This document shows positions 1-10,630 of a stretch of DNA of 64,000 nucleotides, one piece after another; within the stretch, counting starts at the first letter, position 1, and every line of letters starts with the position of its first letter. The stretch is from Tachypleus tridentatus. Its lineage: Eukaryota; Arthropoda; Merostomata; Xiphosura; Limulidae. Where the stretch lies: assembly GCF_004210375.1 (NCBI RefSeq), contig NW_027467782.1:24655276-24719275 (forward strand). Direction: 5' to 3'. The translations under genes were made by a program, and so were the position numbers. The notes below the pieces were generated by a model. That model ran no database searches, had not been told where the DNA came from, and saw nothing but the letters and a program-made list of their open reading frames with translations.

Positions 1-178
1 ATATTATTTACAATGAATATGCATTCTCATTCTTCCTGATTTTTTTAGTGAAGTGTACATCTTTTAGTCTCAAAACTATGGGATGTGGTCTTTTATATGT
101 TGCTTCTGGCTATTTTATTTCAATTTTCAGCAATAATCAGCCATCATGCTGATGTTCCACCTTCCCTTAAATCTTGCC

Positions 179-300
179 CCCCAGTGGCTCAGAGGTATGT
201 CTGTGGACTTACAACGCTAAAAACCATGTTTCGATACCCATGGTGGGCAGAGCACAGATAGCTCATTGAGTAGTTTTGTGCTTAATTCAAAACAACAACC
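179..300 (+). repeat. tRNA-derived SINE, family B
   Basis: This is a short interspersed element whose head resembles a tRNA. It has a box-B-like segment (gtttcgatacccatggtggg), a body with 'gcagagcacagatagc', and a tail ending in 'cttaattcaaaacaac'. The same layout recurs at about 26233, 39955 (-), 41855 (-), 43893 and 51341 in this window, which is what identifies it as a repeat family. It would be copied by a LINE reverse transcriptase in trans and has no coding capacity. Confidence 0.7.
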
Positions 301-699
301 TTAAATCTTTGTGCCAGCAGTGAAATGGACATGAGATACAAGAAATTAAATTTGAAATTCATATTGCAATCTAACTCTTTGCATTTATTGAAGATGCTAT
401 AGAAAATATATTCATAATTTGGGTCCTTGTTGTACTCTAACAATTTGTTAATAACCCTTTCTGTACAAATTGTGAAAATTGCCACATGTAGCGTAAAATG
501 ATTTTTACCCACCTACCAATAAAATAATTAATTTTTATACACTTTGTTTTTATGAGTGTATTACTTATATAATATGTTCTTGAAAAATATGCGAGTATAT
601 TAGTATATAACTTTATTGAATTGTAATACTTACGTAAATGGAAGAATCCTATTTATTATGCCATATTTCAAAGTGTCTGTACTGCATTGACCTGGTTTT

Positions 700-1790
700 T
701 CAGAGCATTCATTACAACACTTTCTTGTTTCCTTCCATTTTGGATATCACACTCTGCATCACTTTTTTGGATGCATATTTCAACCACCAGGCAAGGGTGG
801 AATAGAAACTAAAGCATGGACAGTTTTTTTCCAGGCTATTGCTTGCAACCTGCATGAGGATTGCTAGCAACAAATTTCTTTTTAGTGGCAATTCCATCTG
901 AATTATGCATTTCCACCAGTTGCTGTGTGACCATTACGACATACCTCTTGAAAGTAAATTTTTTTTGCAGTATTTTTGTAAACATGAAAACTATTTAGCA
1001 GCATACATGTCAGCAAGTGTAGGTCTAGCTTCTTAAACCATGCATGGGGTTTATGACTTGGCTCATAAAGCTTCAGCAACTGTTCTGCTTTATCAACTGC
1101 TCCCATGTTTTCATTAAACTTTTCTATATAACATAGTTTTTTTGTAAAATTGTCTGGTCACCCCCCCCCAAAGTAAGTTTTATCCTTTTCAACGAAATTA
1201 GCTGAATATTTTGTGGTTATCACATATACTGCTCTTCTGTCTTCCCATTTTACTATCAGAGCGTTGTCATTACGAACGAAAGCTGTGTCATGACTCTCCA
1301 GATGCTCATTAGCGAGCTCTTTTGGGATTTCTCTATTAGTGTGAATAGCAGTCATCCTCATTATATTTTGAGTTTTCAAAAAATGTGCCAATCAAGTACT
1401 TGTATACCAGTTGACTACAGTTACATGACACCCTTGTTCAAGAACAGATTCTAATAAATGGACAGTTATTTATTTTTTCACTAGATGTAAGCTTATTTAC
1501 TCCTTCAACATCAAGTAAAGAATATTGATTGTTGGGTATTCTCTGTAGTACGCCCTTAAGCTGTATTCACACCAATTGTTTTCACTGTTGCACGTGACAA
1601 ATAATTTGATGCCTTGTACATTTAGTTTTTATGAATTGGCGAAAGCCTAGTCATCCTTTCCATAGAACTAATGCTTCATCAATTAAAATATGTTCTCCTA
1701 CATCCACATTTTTCATCAAAAATTTTCTGAAAAGCTCACCAATAGCATCCAAGCTTGTATAAGTTACATTTTTTGACATCATTTATTTTA
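700..1790 (-). pseudogene. piggyBac-like DDD transposase relic
   Basis: Minus-strand translation gives a broken piggyBac-type transposase, a DNA cut-and-paste enzyme. Reading from high to low coordinates, there is a segment with GEHILIDEALVLWKG then a stop and GFRQF (about 1630-1720), matching the region around the first catalytic Asp. Next comes VTVVNWYTS (about 1400-1430), the second catalytic block, where the expected Asp before NW is Val (codon 1413-1415). Then come a segment with KWEDRRAVYVI and the third block MGAVDKAEQLL (about 1070-1106), followed by the C-terminal WFKKLDLHLL helix. There are several stops and frameshifts. No terminal inverted repeats were recognised. The element is dead, from both the broken frame and the lost catalytic residue. 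Confidence 0.8.
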
Positions 1791-1994
1791 GTAAAGCATA
1801 AAAATTTTACAAATGACATGCACGTCTCTACTTGTTATGGCAGCCCATAAAAAAATGAATACCTGTTTCGTAGGGCATTCTTGCCCAATACTGGTTCATA
1901 TTGTTATATTTACATATTCTAGTTTAAAAATGAAGAGTAAAAATTGTAAATATATCAATTTAAACGACATCTTTACACTGGATGCCATTTACAA

Positions 1995-3050
1995 ACAGTG
2001 ATAGTACGACCCAAGGAAACACGGATGGCAACGGCCTTGAAGGGTGTGTAGAGTAGCATATGTCAGGCAACTATGATGTGACGTCTTTAAGTGACTGAAC
2101 CTCTGACACTGGAAACATCGGAGAAGGTTTGGAATGTACGGCCATTCCCTGCAATTTATATAACCTGCCTTGATGGTGACAGGTGCAGGTGATGATGTAA
2201 ATGTCAGAATGAGGATATTGTTCGGTATTGTAACTCCATCTTTGTGAGTGGAGATACGCCTCACTACAGAAACTCGAGTGGAGAACCCAGCAAAAATCTC
2301 TGACTTGGGGATGTTCTTCAAATCCCTCTCAACAATAACTGTTGGATGTTTCCACTGATATGTCTCTAGATCAAAGCTTCTTTTCTGACTTTGGAGAGCT
2401 AGCAAGTCCCTACAGTCCCTTCTGAATAAAAAAGGAGGACATTTGCCCTCAAGGTTTCTCTGAAAGAGAATGTAGGATAATAAAATGAGGTACAACTGGT
2501 GGTACAGATGTTGAACATTGCTGATCAGAATCTTCAAGACGTGATTGTTTTCCTATTGACTGTTTTTTCACTATTTTATTTAAATGTTTGTTTGGAGGAT
2601 CCATAAGAGAAAAGAAACTTTTGGTGCCCTCTGATCCCACCCACCATAGAGCCCTATAAGGAGACGCACTACAATGTCAAGCAAGGACACTGCAGCAACG
2701 ACAGGGTTTTGTGAGCACTACACCCAAACACCTACGTCAGACACAAAGTCCACAACACCTGTTAAGAACTTTCAACACTGGTACCTGGTTGACCATAGCC
2801 CAAGTGGACCAGCTGATTGATCCAAGGGGGGCCACCCCAAGGCTGCCTGTCTATAGGAATTCAAGGTCAAAGTGGTGTGTTATGGTTGGACCCCAACCAA
2901 CAGGATCCTATCCTCCCCTTCACGGTTCACCACACATGGTAAACACGTGGGTGGATGTTTAGATCCCAGAAGAGGTAATCTGAAAGAACAGAACCTTCCC
3001 TGGGAGTTCCCTTCACCACGTACAGGAGTCCACACTGAGGGGTGAGAATA
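1995..3050 (-). pseudogene. LINE ORF1 (gag-like) and 5' leader, I/Nimb-like RNase H-bearing type
   Basis: On the minus strand an ORF beginning with MDPPNKHL (ATG at 2604-2602) leads into a gag-like ORF1. That ORF1 holds RDLKNIPKSEIFAGFS, a segment on VRRI..DG..IP.N..ILTF, then YIPNLLRCFQCQRFSH, where the CX2C of a CCHC zinc knuckle begins. This order is typical of ORF1 nucleic-acid-binding proteins in RNase H-bearing LINEs of the I/Nimb group. The frame breaks near 2450-2540, and the knuckle loses its spacing after the first Cys pair. The sequence up to about 3050 looks like the element's leader. ORF2 does not follow: the copy stops near 1995. Clade assignment is from memory of related elements. 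Confidence 0.65.
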
Positions 3051-3738
3051 AGAAGTGCAGTAAAAATTAAAATAAAGAAATAAAGTTGTTGTATGGAATA
3101 AAATACAGAATGTGAAATATCAATTTTTCAAATCAATTATATACGAGTGTGCGTGTATAACAAATATTTAAAGAAACACATTAGGGATGCTGCAAACACG
3201 AAAATTGTGACCATAGTGATGACTACCAGAGCACAAAACTTTAATGATACAAAGAATTATCACAGAGAAAATTAGATAGAAAAGTAAATAACGTTTTTAT
3301 GCAAAAAGTTATCATTCGGTTTGAGGAAAAGAACTTGCAAATTTATGTCAATATTTTAATATTTGAAGCAATTCAAAGTTGACTCTGTGAGAAATGGCTC
3401 AACAGCTCCATGTAACAATCATTACCTACATCTACGAAATTGGAAAAGTTTCAAAACTTGGACACTAGGTTTCGGATAATTAACATGTTGAGAGAGTCAC
3501 TATTTGTTAATCTTTGACAACAAGAAATGCTCATGAACCAATTCTGGTACTGCTCCATCTGATTATCATGTTTTAAGATCCTCACAGCATTACTAAGATG
3601 AAGAAAGGTTTGTAAAAACGAGGAACTCAAAACTGACTTAAGATTGTTTTTTAAATCCAAATTCAAGGAATTTTGTTCACGTGGAATCCATAACTTACTT
3701 AAAATATGGAATAATGGCATATAAAATGAAGTCAAATA
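3051..3738. other. no gene seen; AT-rich spacer
   Basis: I see no coding frame with recognisable similarity here. Poly(A)-signal-like 'aataaa' words near 3070-3085 sit beside the LINE leader but nothing ties them to a gene. Confidence 0.4.
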
Positions 3739-4555
3739 CAGTGGTATCTTCTTGAATGACTCCCTTCCTGAACTATTTGGTTTTTGAACATATTGTTTGA
3801 GAAAATAATGTCTCGGTTGTCGAACATAAACTCGGTTCCCAAACAAAGTTGTTTAGCCTGAACCCCTGAAATAGCCCGACTGATGAGCTGAACGACCCTT
3901 CGACCATTTTCGGCCCATGCCAAGTTTGCCCAAAACATTTTGCTCACACGTCGCTCAGTCCACACCCCCACTAAAATCTGTTGTGAACGTTTTCGTTTTT
4001 TTTTTAAATATTCTGATTAAATAAGTCATCATGAAGTCAAAGAAGGATAATGAAAGCGGCAAACCAAAAAGAAACGTTGTAAGAGCCACAATAAAGGAGA
4101 AAAAAGATCTTGTAACGAAGTATGAGAGTGGTGTTCGCTTGTCTGACCTTGCTGCACAGTTTGGAATGGCAAAGTCTGCAGTCTGCACCATACTGAAAAA
4201 TAAAGGAGGTGATGTTGCAAAAGGAGTGACAGTGCTTACGAAACAAAGATCACAAACAATGGAAGAGGTAGAAAAACTGTTGTTGATTTGGGTAAACAAA
4301 AAACAGTTAGCTGGTGATAGCATTTCTGAGACCATCATTCGTGAGAAAGCAAAGCAGTTGCATGCTGACCTCCTGAAAAACACCCCTGGAACGAGTGCTG
4401 ATACAAGTGATGCCTTTAAGACTAGTAGGGGGGGTGGTTTGAAAACTTTAGGAAGAGAAGTGGCATACATAGTGTGGTGAGACATGGGGAGGGTCCCAGA
4501 TGGAAACAAGCTTTATTAGACAAGTTTTTAGTGACAAGTAGGTCCAGTGAGTCTC
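3739..4555 (+). pseudogene. Tigger/pogo-family transposase, N-terminal part
   Basis: The stretch starts with a terminal-repeat-like sequence (cagtggtatcttcttgaat at 3739, preceded by TA), then an untranslated leader, then an ORF at 4031-4480. That ORF has an N-terminal psq-type helix-turn-helix (KEKKDLVTKYESGVRLSDLA..FGMAKSAVCTILKNK) and the start of a CENP-B DNA-binding domain (EEVEKLLLIWVNKKQLAGDSIS). This matches TIGD1-type transposases. Within the G run near 4428-4437 the frame slips, and the neighbouring frame continues with FENFRKRSGIHSVVRHGE, as family members do. The DDE catalytic domain is absent because LINE sequence begins near 4555. No matching 3' terminal repeat was found downstream. 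Confidence 0.8.
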
Positions 4556-5206
4556 AAGATACCTTTGGCATTTTTCTTTGTACAGAAATGACAGGTCGTG
4601 TGACGGACAAAGGCATGTTGGTCGATCAGCATGTGCCCACCCTGTCTTTGCCACTTAACACACCTTTTCAGTATTTGTTCTTATACTTATTTTGATGCAC
4701 CTGGTCAGTCTTTTACTGCTATTGGTTTCAGTCTGCTCTCCTTCACCATTTTCCCACTTTTGATGGAGGGTTGACATCAACCCATGAAATAGTGATAATT
4801 TTCCTATCATTTTGAGAGAGACTGGCTGTGGTCTGTGCCACCTGACCATCATGCCTGGTGGAAGCTGGATCAAGCCCACTGGTTATCTTTCACTGCTCTC
4901 ATGGAACTTGATCCTGCCATCGACAGCTGACTGGGTGGCAGAAGTAACTGACTGTAGCATATAGGCAGCTGTTCAATGTATTCCTAAGTCCTGGACATGT
5001 TTCCATGATATCCTCGTCCGTGGTGGAATCTTGCCTGCCATATGGCATAGAAGGCTCAAAAACTTCCTGGGATAACTTTTGTAGGTATCTCACACTCTCG
5101 AACCACATCACTTTCCAGCAGGCTCATGAACATGCTCGGCAGGTAAAACGTCAAAGCCAGAACGAATCTTGGATTAAATTTACAACCAGCATATCTTCTA
5201 GCACCA
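4556..5206 (+). pseudogene. RNase H-type LINE ORF2, endonuclease and linker fragment
   Basis: Broken + strand frames carry pieces of a LINE ORF2 N-terminal half. They include GRVTDKG and LVDQHVPTLSLPLN (endonuclease), then after an internal deletion a segment around WWKLDQAHWLSFTALMELDP, then YPRPWWN and FCRYLTLSNHITFQQAHEHA followed by QSQNESWIKFTTSISSST. The last two belong to the linker between endonuclease and reverse transcriptase. The sequence passes abruptly into Penelope-type sequence near 5207. The matching reverse transcriptase half resumes at about 6172, so this is probably the left part of one interrupted LINE. Stops and frameshifts are frequent. Confidence 0.72.
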
Positions 5207-6171
5207 TATATATAAGAGACATTAATTCCATTAAAAACCTAAAACTAGACAAAAACATAAAAATTATAAAAGCAGATAAAGGAAATGCTATAGTCATTAC
5301 AAACACCAATGAATACATCCAAAAATGAAGAACATCCTCTCAGACACCAACAAATTTAAACCAATACACACAAATCCAACAAAGACATACGAAACACAAC
5401 TAAACAAAATACTACTAAAAATGAAAAAAGCCAACGCAATTTTAAAAACTTTATTCCTACCTATGCAAGACCGACTCACGCATACCACAAATATATAACA
5501 TCCCAAACCTCATAAACCAGATTATCTATTACAACCAATAATGTCCACATATGAATCGTTTAATTACAATCTTTGTAAATACATAGCATGGGCATTCACC
5601 AAATATGTAACATCAGCCAGCTCATTCATCAAAGACTTTTAATTTTAAGTTTAATCTTAATCAACTTAATCATAAAGCCTTAATGGCCAGTTTCGATGTT
5701 ATATCCCTCTTACAGAAGTTCCAACCACTGAAGCCTGCAAGATAGCCTTAGAACTCTATATCCGAGACCCTAACCCAACTATAGACATTCCCAGCAACCA
5801 ATTAGCAACCGTCATAGAATTCACCACGATGAAGACAAACTTCGTGTTCAACAACCACAACTATATACAAACAAATGGCCTAAGCATGAGCAACCCAGTA
5901 TCACCAGTTCTAGCTAATATTTTTATGACACAAGTTGAAACACAAGCACTTAATACAGCATTACATCCATCATTATACTGGTACAGATATGTAGACGACA
6001 CAGTTGCGGGATTCACATCTATAGAACACACACTTAATTTTTTCAATCACATTAACTTTATACATCCCAACATTAATTTCACATGTGAACAGGAAGAAAG
6101 AAATCAAATATCATTTCTTAACCTCAGAATTATAAGAACTGATACACAATTTAAAACAGAAATACACCGAA
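5207..6171 (+). pseudogene. Penelope-like retroelement reverse transcriptase, partial
   Basis: The + strand encodes a Penelope-like (PLE) reverse transcriptase in broken frames. It begins with IKIIKADKGNAIVI..N.YIQK (5240-5330), the characteristic ADKGN block. SFDVISLL follows near 5690, then a 183-aa ORF from 5829. That ORF holds NGLSMSNPVSPVLANIFM and WYRYVDDTV, with the catalytic YVDD intact at 5988-5999, and then FTCEQEERNQISFLNL..I. The piece ends near EIHRK (about 6170), just where a family member would move into its C-terminal region. The GIY-YIG endonuclease is missing here. It sits between two parts of an RNase H-type LINE, which suggests insertion into that LINE. Confidence 0.85.
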
Positions 6172-8507
6172 AAATCTTGAGAAGGCTTATGATACTACGT
6201 GGAGGTATGGCATTTTGCAAGACCTACACTTATATGGGTTATATGGCCATTTGCCTATTTTTATTAACAATTTTTAATGGGCAGGCAATTCCAAGTTTGT
6301 GTGGGTTTGACACTTTCCTGTTCTTTCCTACAGGAACTTGGAGCCCCTCAGGGTATTGTTTTGAGTGTCAAACTTTTTAGTATTAATGCCATCACTGAAC
6401 AACTCCTTCGATGTCGACGACTTCCATATCTGATGTCAGTTGTTGAACCAGAGGTATATTGAGCAGCAGCTACAGACTGCCCTCAATTACTTACTAAAGT
6501 GAACCACACCAATTGGTTTTCACATCTCTCTTTATAAAAACCATTTGCATGCACTTTTTCTGCCAATGGGGTATTCTCCCTGATCCTGAACATCGTGTTG
6601 GCAAATTTGTGCTCCCGCGGTCCCTGAGACAAAGTTCTTGGGTCTTATCTCTGACCATAAGCTGACCTTTATATCACACATCAAGCAGCTAAAAGTCAAA
6701 TGTACAAGAGCACTGAACATACTCCATGTCTTCTTTTTCACCACTTGGGGAGTGGATCGATGTTCTATGCTAAAGATATATTGTGCTCTTACTTGATCAA
6801 AACTAGACTATGGGTCTCTGGTCTGTGACTCTGCCCAGGACCTTGGCCTTGTAGATGGTGGACCTCGTTCATCATCAGGAACTTTGGCTCTGCACTGGAG
6901 CTTTCTGCACTTTTCCAGTCCAGAGTTTGTACACAGAGTCTCATGAACCTCCTCTATACCTCTGCTGTTTGCAACTGTCTTTACTGTATGCTTCTAAACT
7001 TCAATCCTTACCACAGCATCCCACCTGGGGATGTGTTTTTCTTCCTCAGTGGGCTATGCTTTTTCAGAACAGATGATCAGCCATTGTTCCTTTTGTTTTT
7101 CGTATCCAGGTGCAGTTGGATGAATTGGGTGTGTCCTTGGATAAAATTCCTGTATCCACGGGTTAGCCCATTCCACCATGGATTATTACCATCCCAAAAT
7201 GTAACCATTCTCTAAATCATCTGAGAAAATTGGATACTACAGATTGGAAATAATGTCTTTTATTTGCTGAACATCTTTTGAACCACCCCTTCATTCCCAT
7301 TTATACAGATGGTTCAAAATCAGGTGACTGTGGGCTTTGCCATGGTTTGTTGTGGTTCAGTGGTTGCACACAGAATTCCCTCTACAGTTGCTCTGTTCAC
7401 TGACGAACTCTATGCCATTTCTCTTGCCCTGGATCACATAGAAGCTAAGCAGTACTCGAATTTTACTATTTATTCTGGCTGAATTAGTTCTCTGTGTGCT
7501 CATTTCTCTTTAACATCCACTTCTATCCAGTTCTTCTGGGTACCAGGTTACATTGTTGTTCGTGGGAATGAGCTTGCAGACACTGCAGCTAAATCTGTCT
7601 GCTCTGGTGCTATCACTGCTGTGCCTGTTTCATATCTAGACTGTGGTCTTGTATTCAATACTTGACTCTGTGCCAGTTGACAGCTGACTTGGAATGAGTA
7701 ATGTCAAAACAAGTTTTCCAGATAAAACCCTCTATTGGATTTTGGCCATCTTGTTTCCATAAGGATGGGAAAGAGGAAGTTGTACCAACTAATCTATGCA
7801 TTGGTCATAGTTTTTTAACTCATTGTTTTGTTTTGTTTTTGTCTGGGACTAATGCACCAATGTGTGGTCTGTGTGAAACTCAGGTCACAATAGGCAACAT
7901 TTTACTGTCATGCTACCATTACAACTCTCTATGATGGCACCATTTTAAACACATTTTGTCCCAAGATTTATCCCTAACATTAGACAGTGTCATTGATGAT
8001 GGTGACACTGTCCTCCTTACAAATGTTTTTTTAAAGGCCATTGGCCTTTTTAATGCTATTTAAGTTTTTTAATTCATAAACTAGATTTTTAACATGATTC
8101 TTTTTTATGAATTAAAGTAAAAGTAATTCATTACAAAATTAGAAAATGGCCATTACATCGAATAGCTTGAAACCAGGACTGGAGAGGCCAACTTCAGGTG
8201 ACTCATACTGACGTTTGAACTTACCTGTTAATCATCTTGGCATGTTACAATAATTAAAATTATGCTACAGAAAGCCTTTTAAAACTTGTATTGCTTTACT
8301 TTCTCTCTAATTGCTATTAACTAGATTTAAAAATTGGATTTAATGCTATTTAAGTTTTTAATTCAAAAATTAAGCTTTGTTTTGTTTTACCTTGATTCCT
8401 TTTTACAAATTTTAATGACATTACTTTACTTTTAATTTTTTTACCAGTTGTTTGGTGCAGATAGCCTAGTTACTTTGCACCATAAAATGCCAAACAACCA
8501 ACCAACC
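6172..8507 (+). pseudogene. RNase H-type LINE (I/Nimb-like), reverse transcriptase, RNase H and 3' end
   Basis: This is the 3' part of a non-LTR retrotransposon. Reverse transcriptase motifs are visible in shifting frames: LEKAYDTTWRYGILQDLH (about 6175-6230), LGAPQGIVLSVKLFSI (6330-6380), and a catalytic VDDF box near 6405-6425 with Asp where Tyr is usual. A thumb segment with CTGAF follows near 6895. An RNase H domain then shows YTDGSKSGDCG (7297-7330) and DELYAISLALDHIEA, but the third acidic position reads Gly-stop. FWVPGY..VRGNELADTAAKS follows near 7530-7590. The 3' end is gtgcagatagcctagttac and an (AACC)n-like tail at 8507. There are many stops, so it is inactive. RNase H places it outside classic Jockey. 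Confidence 0.82.
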
Positions 8508-9300
8508 TCTTCAGGTTATCTGTTCTCCATCCCTTGGCCCTGGCTCTTCCTACCTTCTGCCTGGTCTGACCATGTTGCTCACCTCCTTTCTAGACTTTAC
8601 CTTGGGCCATGGCCTTAACTAAGACACTCCTTGTTGTTTATTCTTGGTGGTATGGTATCCCTTAGCAGGTTTGACCTTGGTTCTTTGCTATCTGTCAACC
8701 AAACCCCTCTTCTCTGTGTCAGGGTTTTGGATATGCAAGTGTGGACTTGGATTCATCTATAATAGGTGCCTATAATTTGTTAGTGATAAATTTTAACATT
8801 AAATGGACAGCACACAACCCACTAAAATGATATATTAAAACAAGTCAAACATGAGTAAAAAAATTCTTAATAGGATATCACATTTGTATCTAAAATTCTA
8901 AATTTTCTTGTCAAAAATCCATACAGGTTGATTCAATTACTTTAGAATCCAACTGACAATAATATTTTATTTCCTCTATTCTATTTCTTACTATACAATC
9001 TGATATAAATTCACTCACACTACTTTGTGGATTACCACAGTCATATCTCAAAAGTTAAATAATTATTGACTTGTACAGAGTTGCATAATGAAATTTCTCA
9101 CAACTAATACTTAAAATAATCAATCTTTAACACTTCTGTCTTAAAAACTAAACAATCATTAAATATTAAATCACAAAATAAACTAAATAAAAATGCATCA
9201 GTCAGTCTTATATATCCAACACTCTGCCAATTATACACTATTACTTCTACTTATACCACCTCTATTCCAACATTGAATCTTGTTCTTTCACCTTTACATT
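8508..9300. other. no gene seen; C/T-rich block then AT-rich spacer
   Basis: A pyrimidine-rich block at about 8508-8760 has base composition unlike its surroundings and may be old transposon sequence, but I could not name it. The rest is plain AT-rich DNA. Confidence 0.35.
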
Positions 9301-9439
9301 TGATTTAGGGTAATCCTTTACCTGGTTAAGCCAGACTTTACCATCTGCTAATCTCTTCCTTATCTGCGCATCATTCCACCTAGCCCTTTTACCTGTGGGA
9401 GGTGGCTTTTTACATTAGTCAATCTTTCACCATTTTACT

Positions 9440-9970
9440 CGTTAGTTCTACCATCAAACACCTCCCTTCCATTTACCAGGATGTTCAATAGAATTTGCTG
9501 CCTCCGCCTTTGCCAATTATTGGATGGCACCTTCTTCATTTTGCCTGCTTGATACTGCAAAGTGTTTCCTCTTTTGTTCTCTCATCATGGTCAGATCCTT
9601 TTCTTGTCTATACATAAATTTGCCCGATTCCTGAGCCCACCTGGGATCTTGGTGTCATCCTATGTGCTCTTGTTCCTAACCATTCAAACCACTAGTAACT
9701 TGCAGCTTCAACCTTCTTTTCATCAGACATATTTTGTATGTAATTGCAGTTCTCTCTCTATGCTACTGACTTATCCTGTACCATTTATGTTGTCCTGTTA
9801 TTCTTTTTTCCCCTTTCCAGTACCTCCTGCCTCAGTCTTCAGCCACTTGGAGAGAAGATCTCCATCCTTCTTCTCTTCTCTCTCATCCTTCTGTTTCACT
9901 CTACTGTGTTTTTTTTCAAGCTCAGACAGACTTCTCTGTTCATACCATTTGTTGCCACTTAGTTCATAAC
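9440..9970 (+). pseudogene. possible tyrosine-recombinase retroelement relic
   Basis: In this C/T-rich stretch two neighbouring frames resemble parts of a tyrosine recombinase of DIRS/Ngaro/PAT-type retroelements. The first is EPTWDLGVILCALVP (about 9630-9680), like the WDL..VL.AL motif. It is followed after a frameshift by PFKPLVTCSF..L (about 9680-9720), like PFEPL..CS...L. A later FSSSDRLLCSYH piece (about 9905-9950) recalls an SSDRLF motif. No catalytic Arg/His/Tyr set can be laid out. The match is piecemeal, and a pyrimidine-rich stretch of another origin would also produce Leu/Ser/Phe-rich frames. Confidence 0.3.
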
Positions 9971-10154
9971 TATTGTTTTCTGGGGTTTTATCTTCAACCC
10001 TTCATTCTCTGAGATTTCACTTCCACAAAGGACATATCTCCTTCTGCCTTTATTGATTTGGTTTGACACATATTTTGTTTGGTTGTCTCCTTTTAAGAGT
10101 TTTTTGCTTCCAGATGGTTTACATTTCACCTCCGCTCTTGTTTTTTTCACTATT

Positions 10155-10253
10155 TTTCAACTGCTGCTGGACAATTTTATTCATGCTGTGACATGCAGAC
10201 TACCTCAAATACCTTCATTGCTCGTAAAATTTGGAAACCAGAGTGTAAAAAAG
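10155..10253 (+). pseudogene. ZC3H15-like locus, candidate upstream exon
   Basis: A reading frame with FIHAVT and then VKFGNQSVKK ends at 10253 directly before a splice donor (gtaggc). ZC3H15 has a corresponding basic stretch (FIKAVT.., VKFGQQ..) just before the charged segment matched by the next exon, and a phase-0 boundary would fit that exon's start. About ten residues between the two matching blocks have no counterpart. The 5' boundary is not resolved. The case rests mainly on position and on the VKFG block. Confidence 0.4.
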
Positions 10254-10456
10254 GTAGGCTTAAGTGTGAAGATTGGATATCAGGAGTGTAATAATGTATT
10301 GAGTGATCATAGGCAAATTTTTAGTTAGTAAAACAATTATTCCTACAAAACTGTGTATTCATACACCATGTAACTTTATGATATATATCTGTAAGTTCAT
10401 TATAATGTTATGAATTAATTTAAGAAGATAAAATGCATTTGGGAGTATACTTATAG

Positions 10457-10630
10457 ACCCGGCATAGCCAGGTGATTAATGCACTCGACTCGTAATTGTT
10501 GGTAAAAGAGTAGCCCAAGAGTTGGCAGTGGGTGGTTATGACTAGCTGCCTTCCCTCTAGTCCTACACTGCTAAATTAGGGATGGTTAGCATAGAAAGCC
10601 TTGGTGTGGCTTTCAAAACACACCAAACCA
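10457..10630 (+). repeat. tRNA-derived SINE, family A (internally deleted)
   Basis: It begins with the tRNA-like head (ggcatagccaggtgattaat, 'ctcgactcgtaat') and continues with the family body 'ttggtaaaagagtagcccaa' and 'gactagctgccttccctc'. The box-B part and the segment after it are missing between about 10498 and 10500, so this is a shortened copy. Confidence 0.75.

Noticed and set aside
2711-2962. 83-codon + strand open frame followed by AATAAA words
   Set aside because: It overlaps what reads better as the leader of a minus-strand LINE ORF1, and no domain or splice context supports a gene.
3955-4509. 184-codon minus-strand open frame
   Set aside because: Antisense to the Tigger-type transposase. 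Phe/Leu/Ser-rich with no domain.
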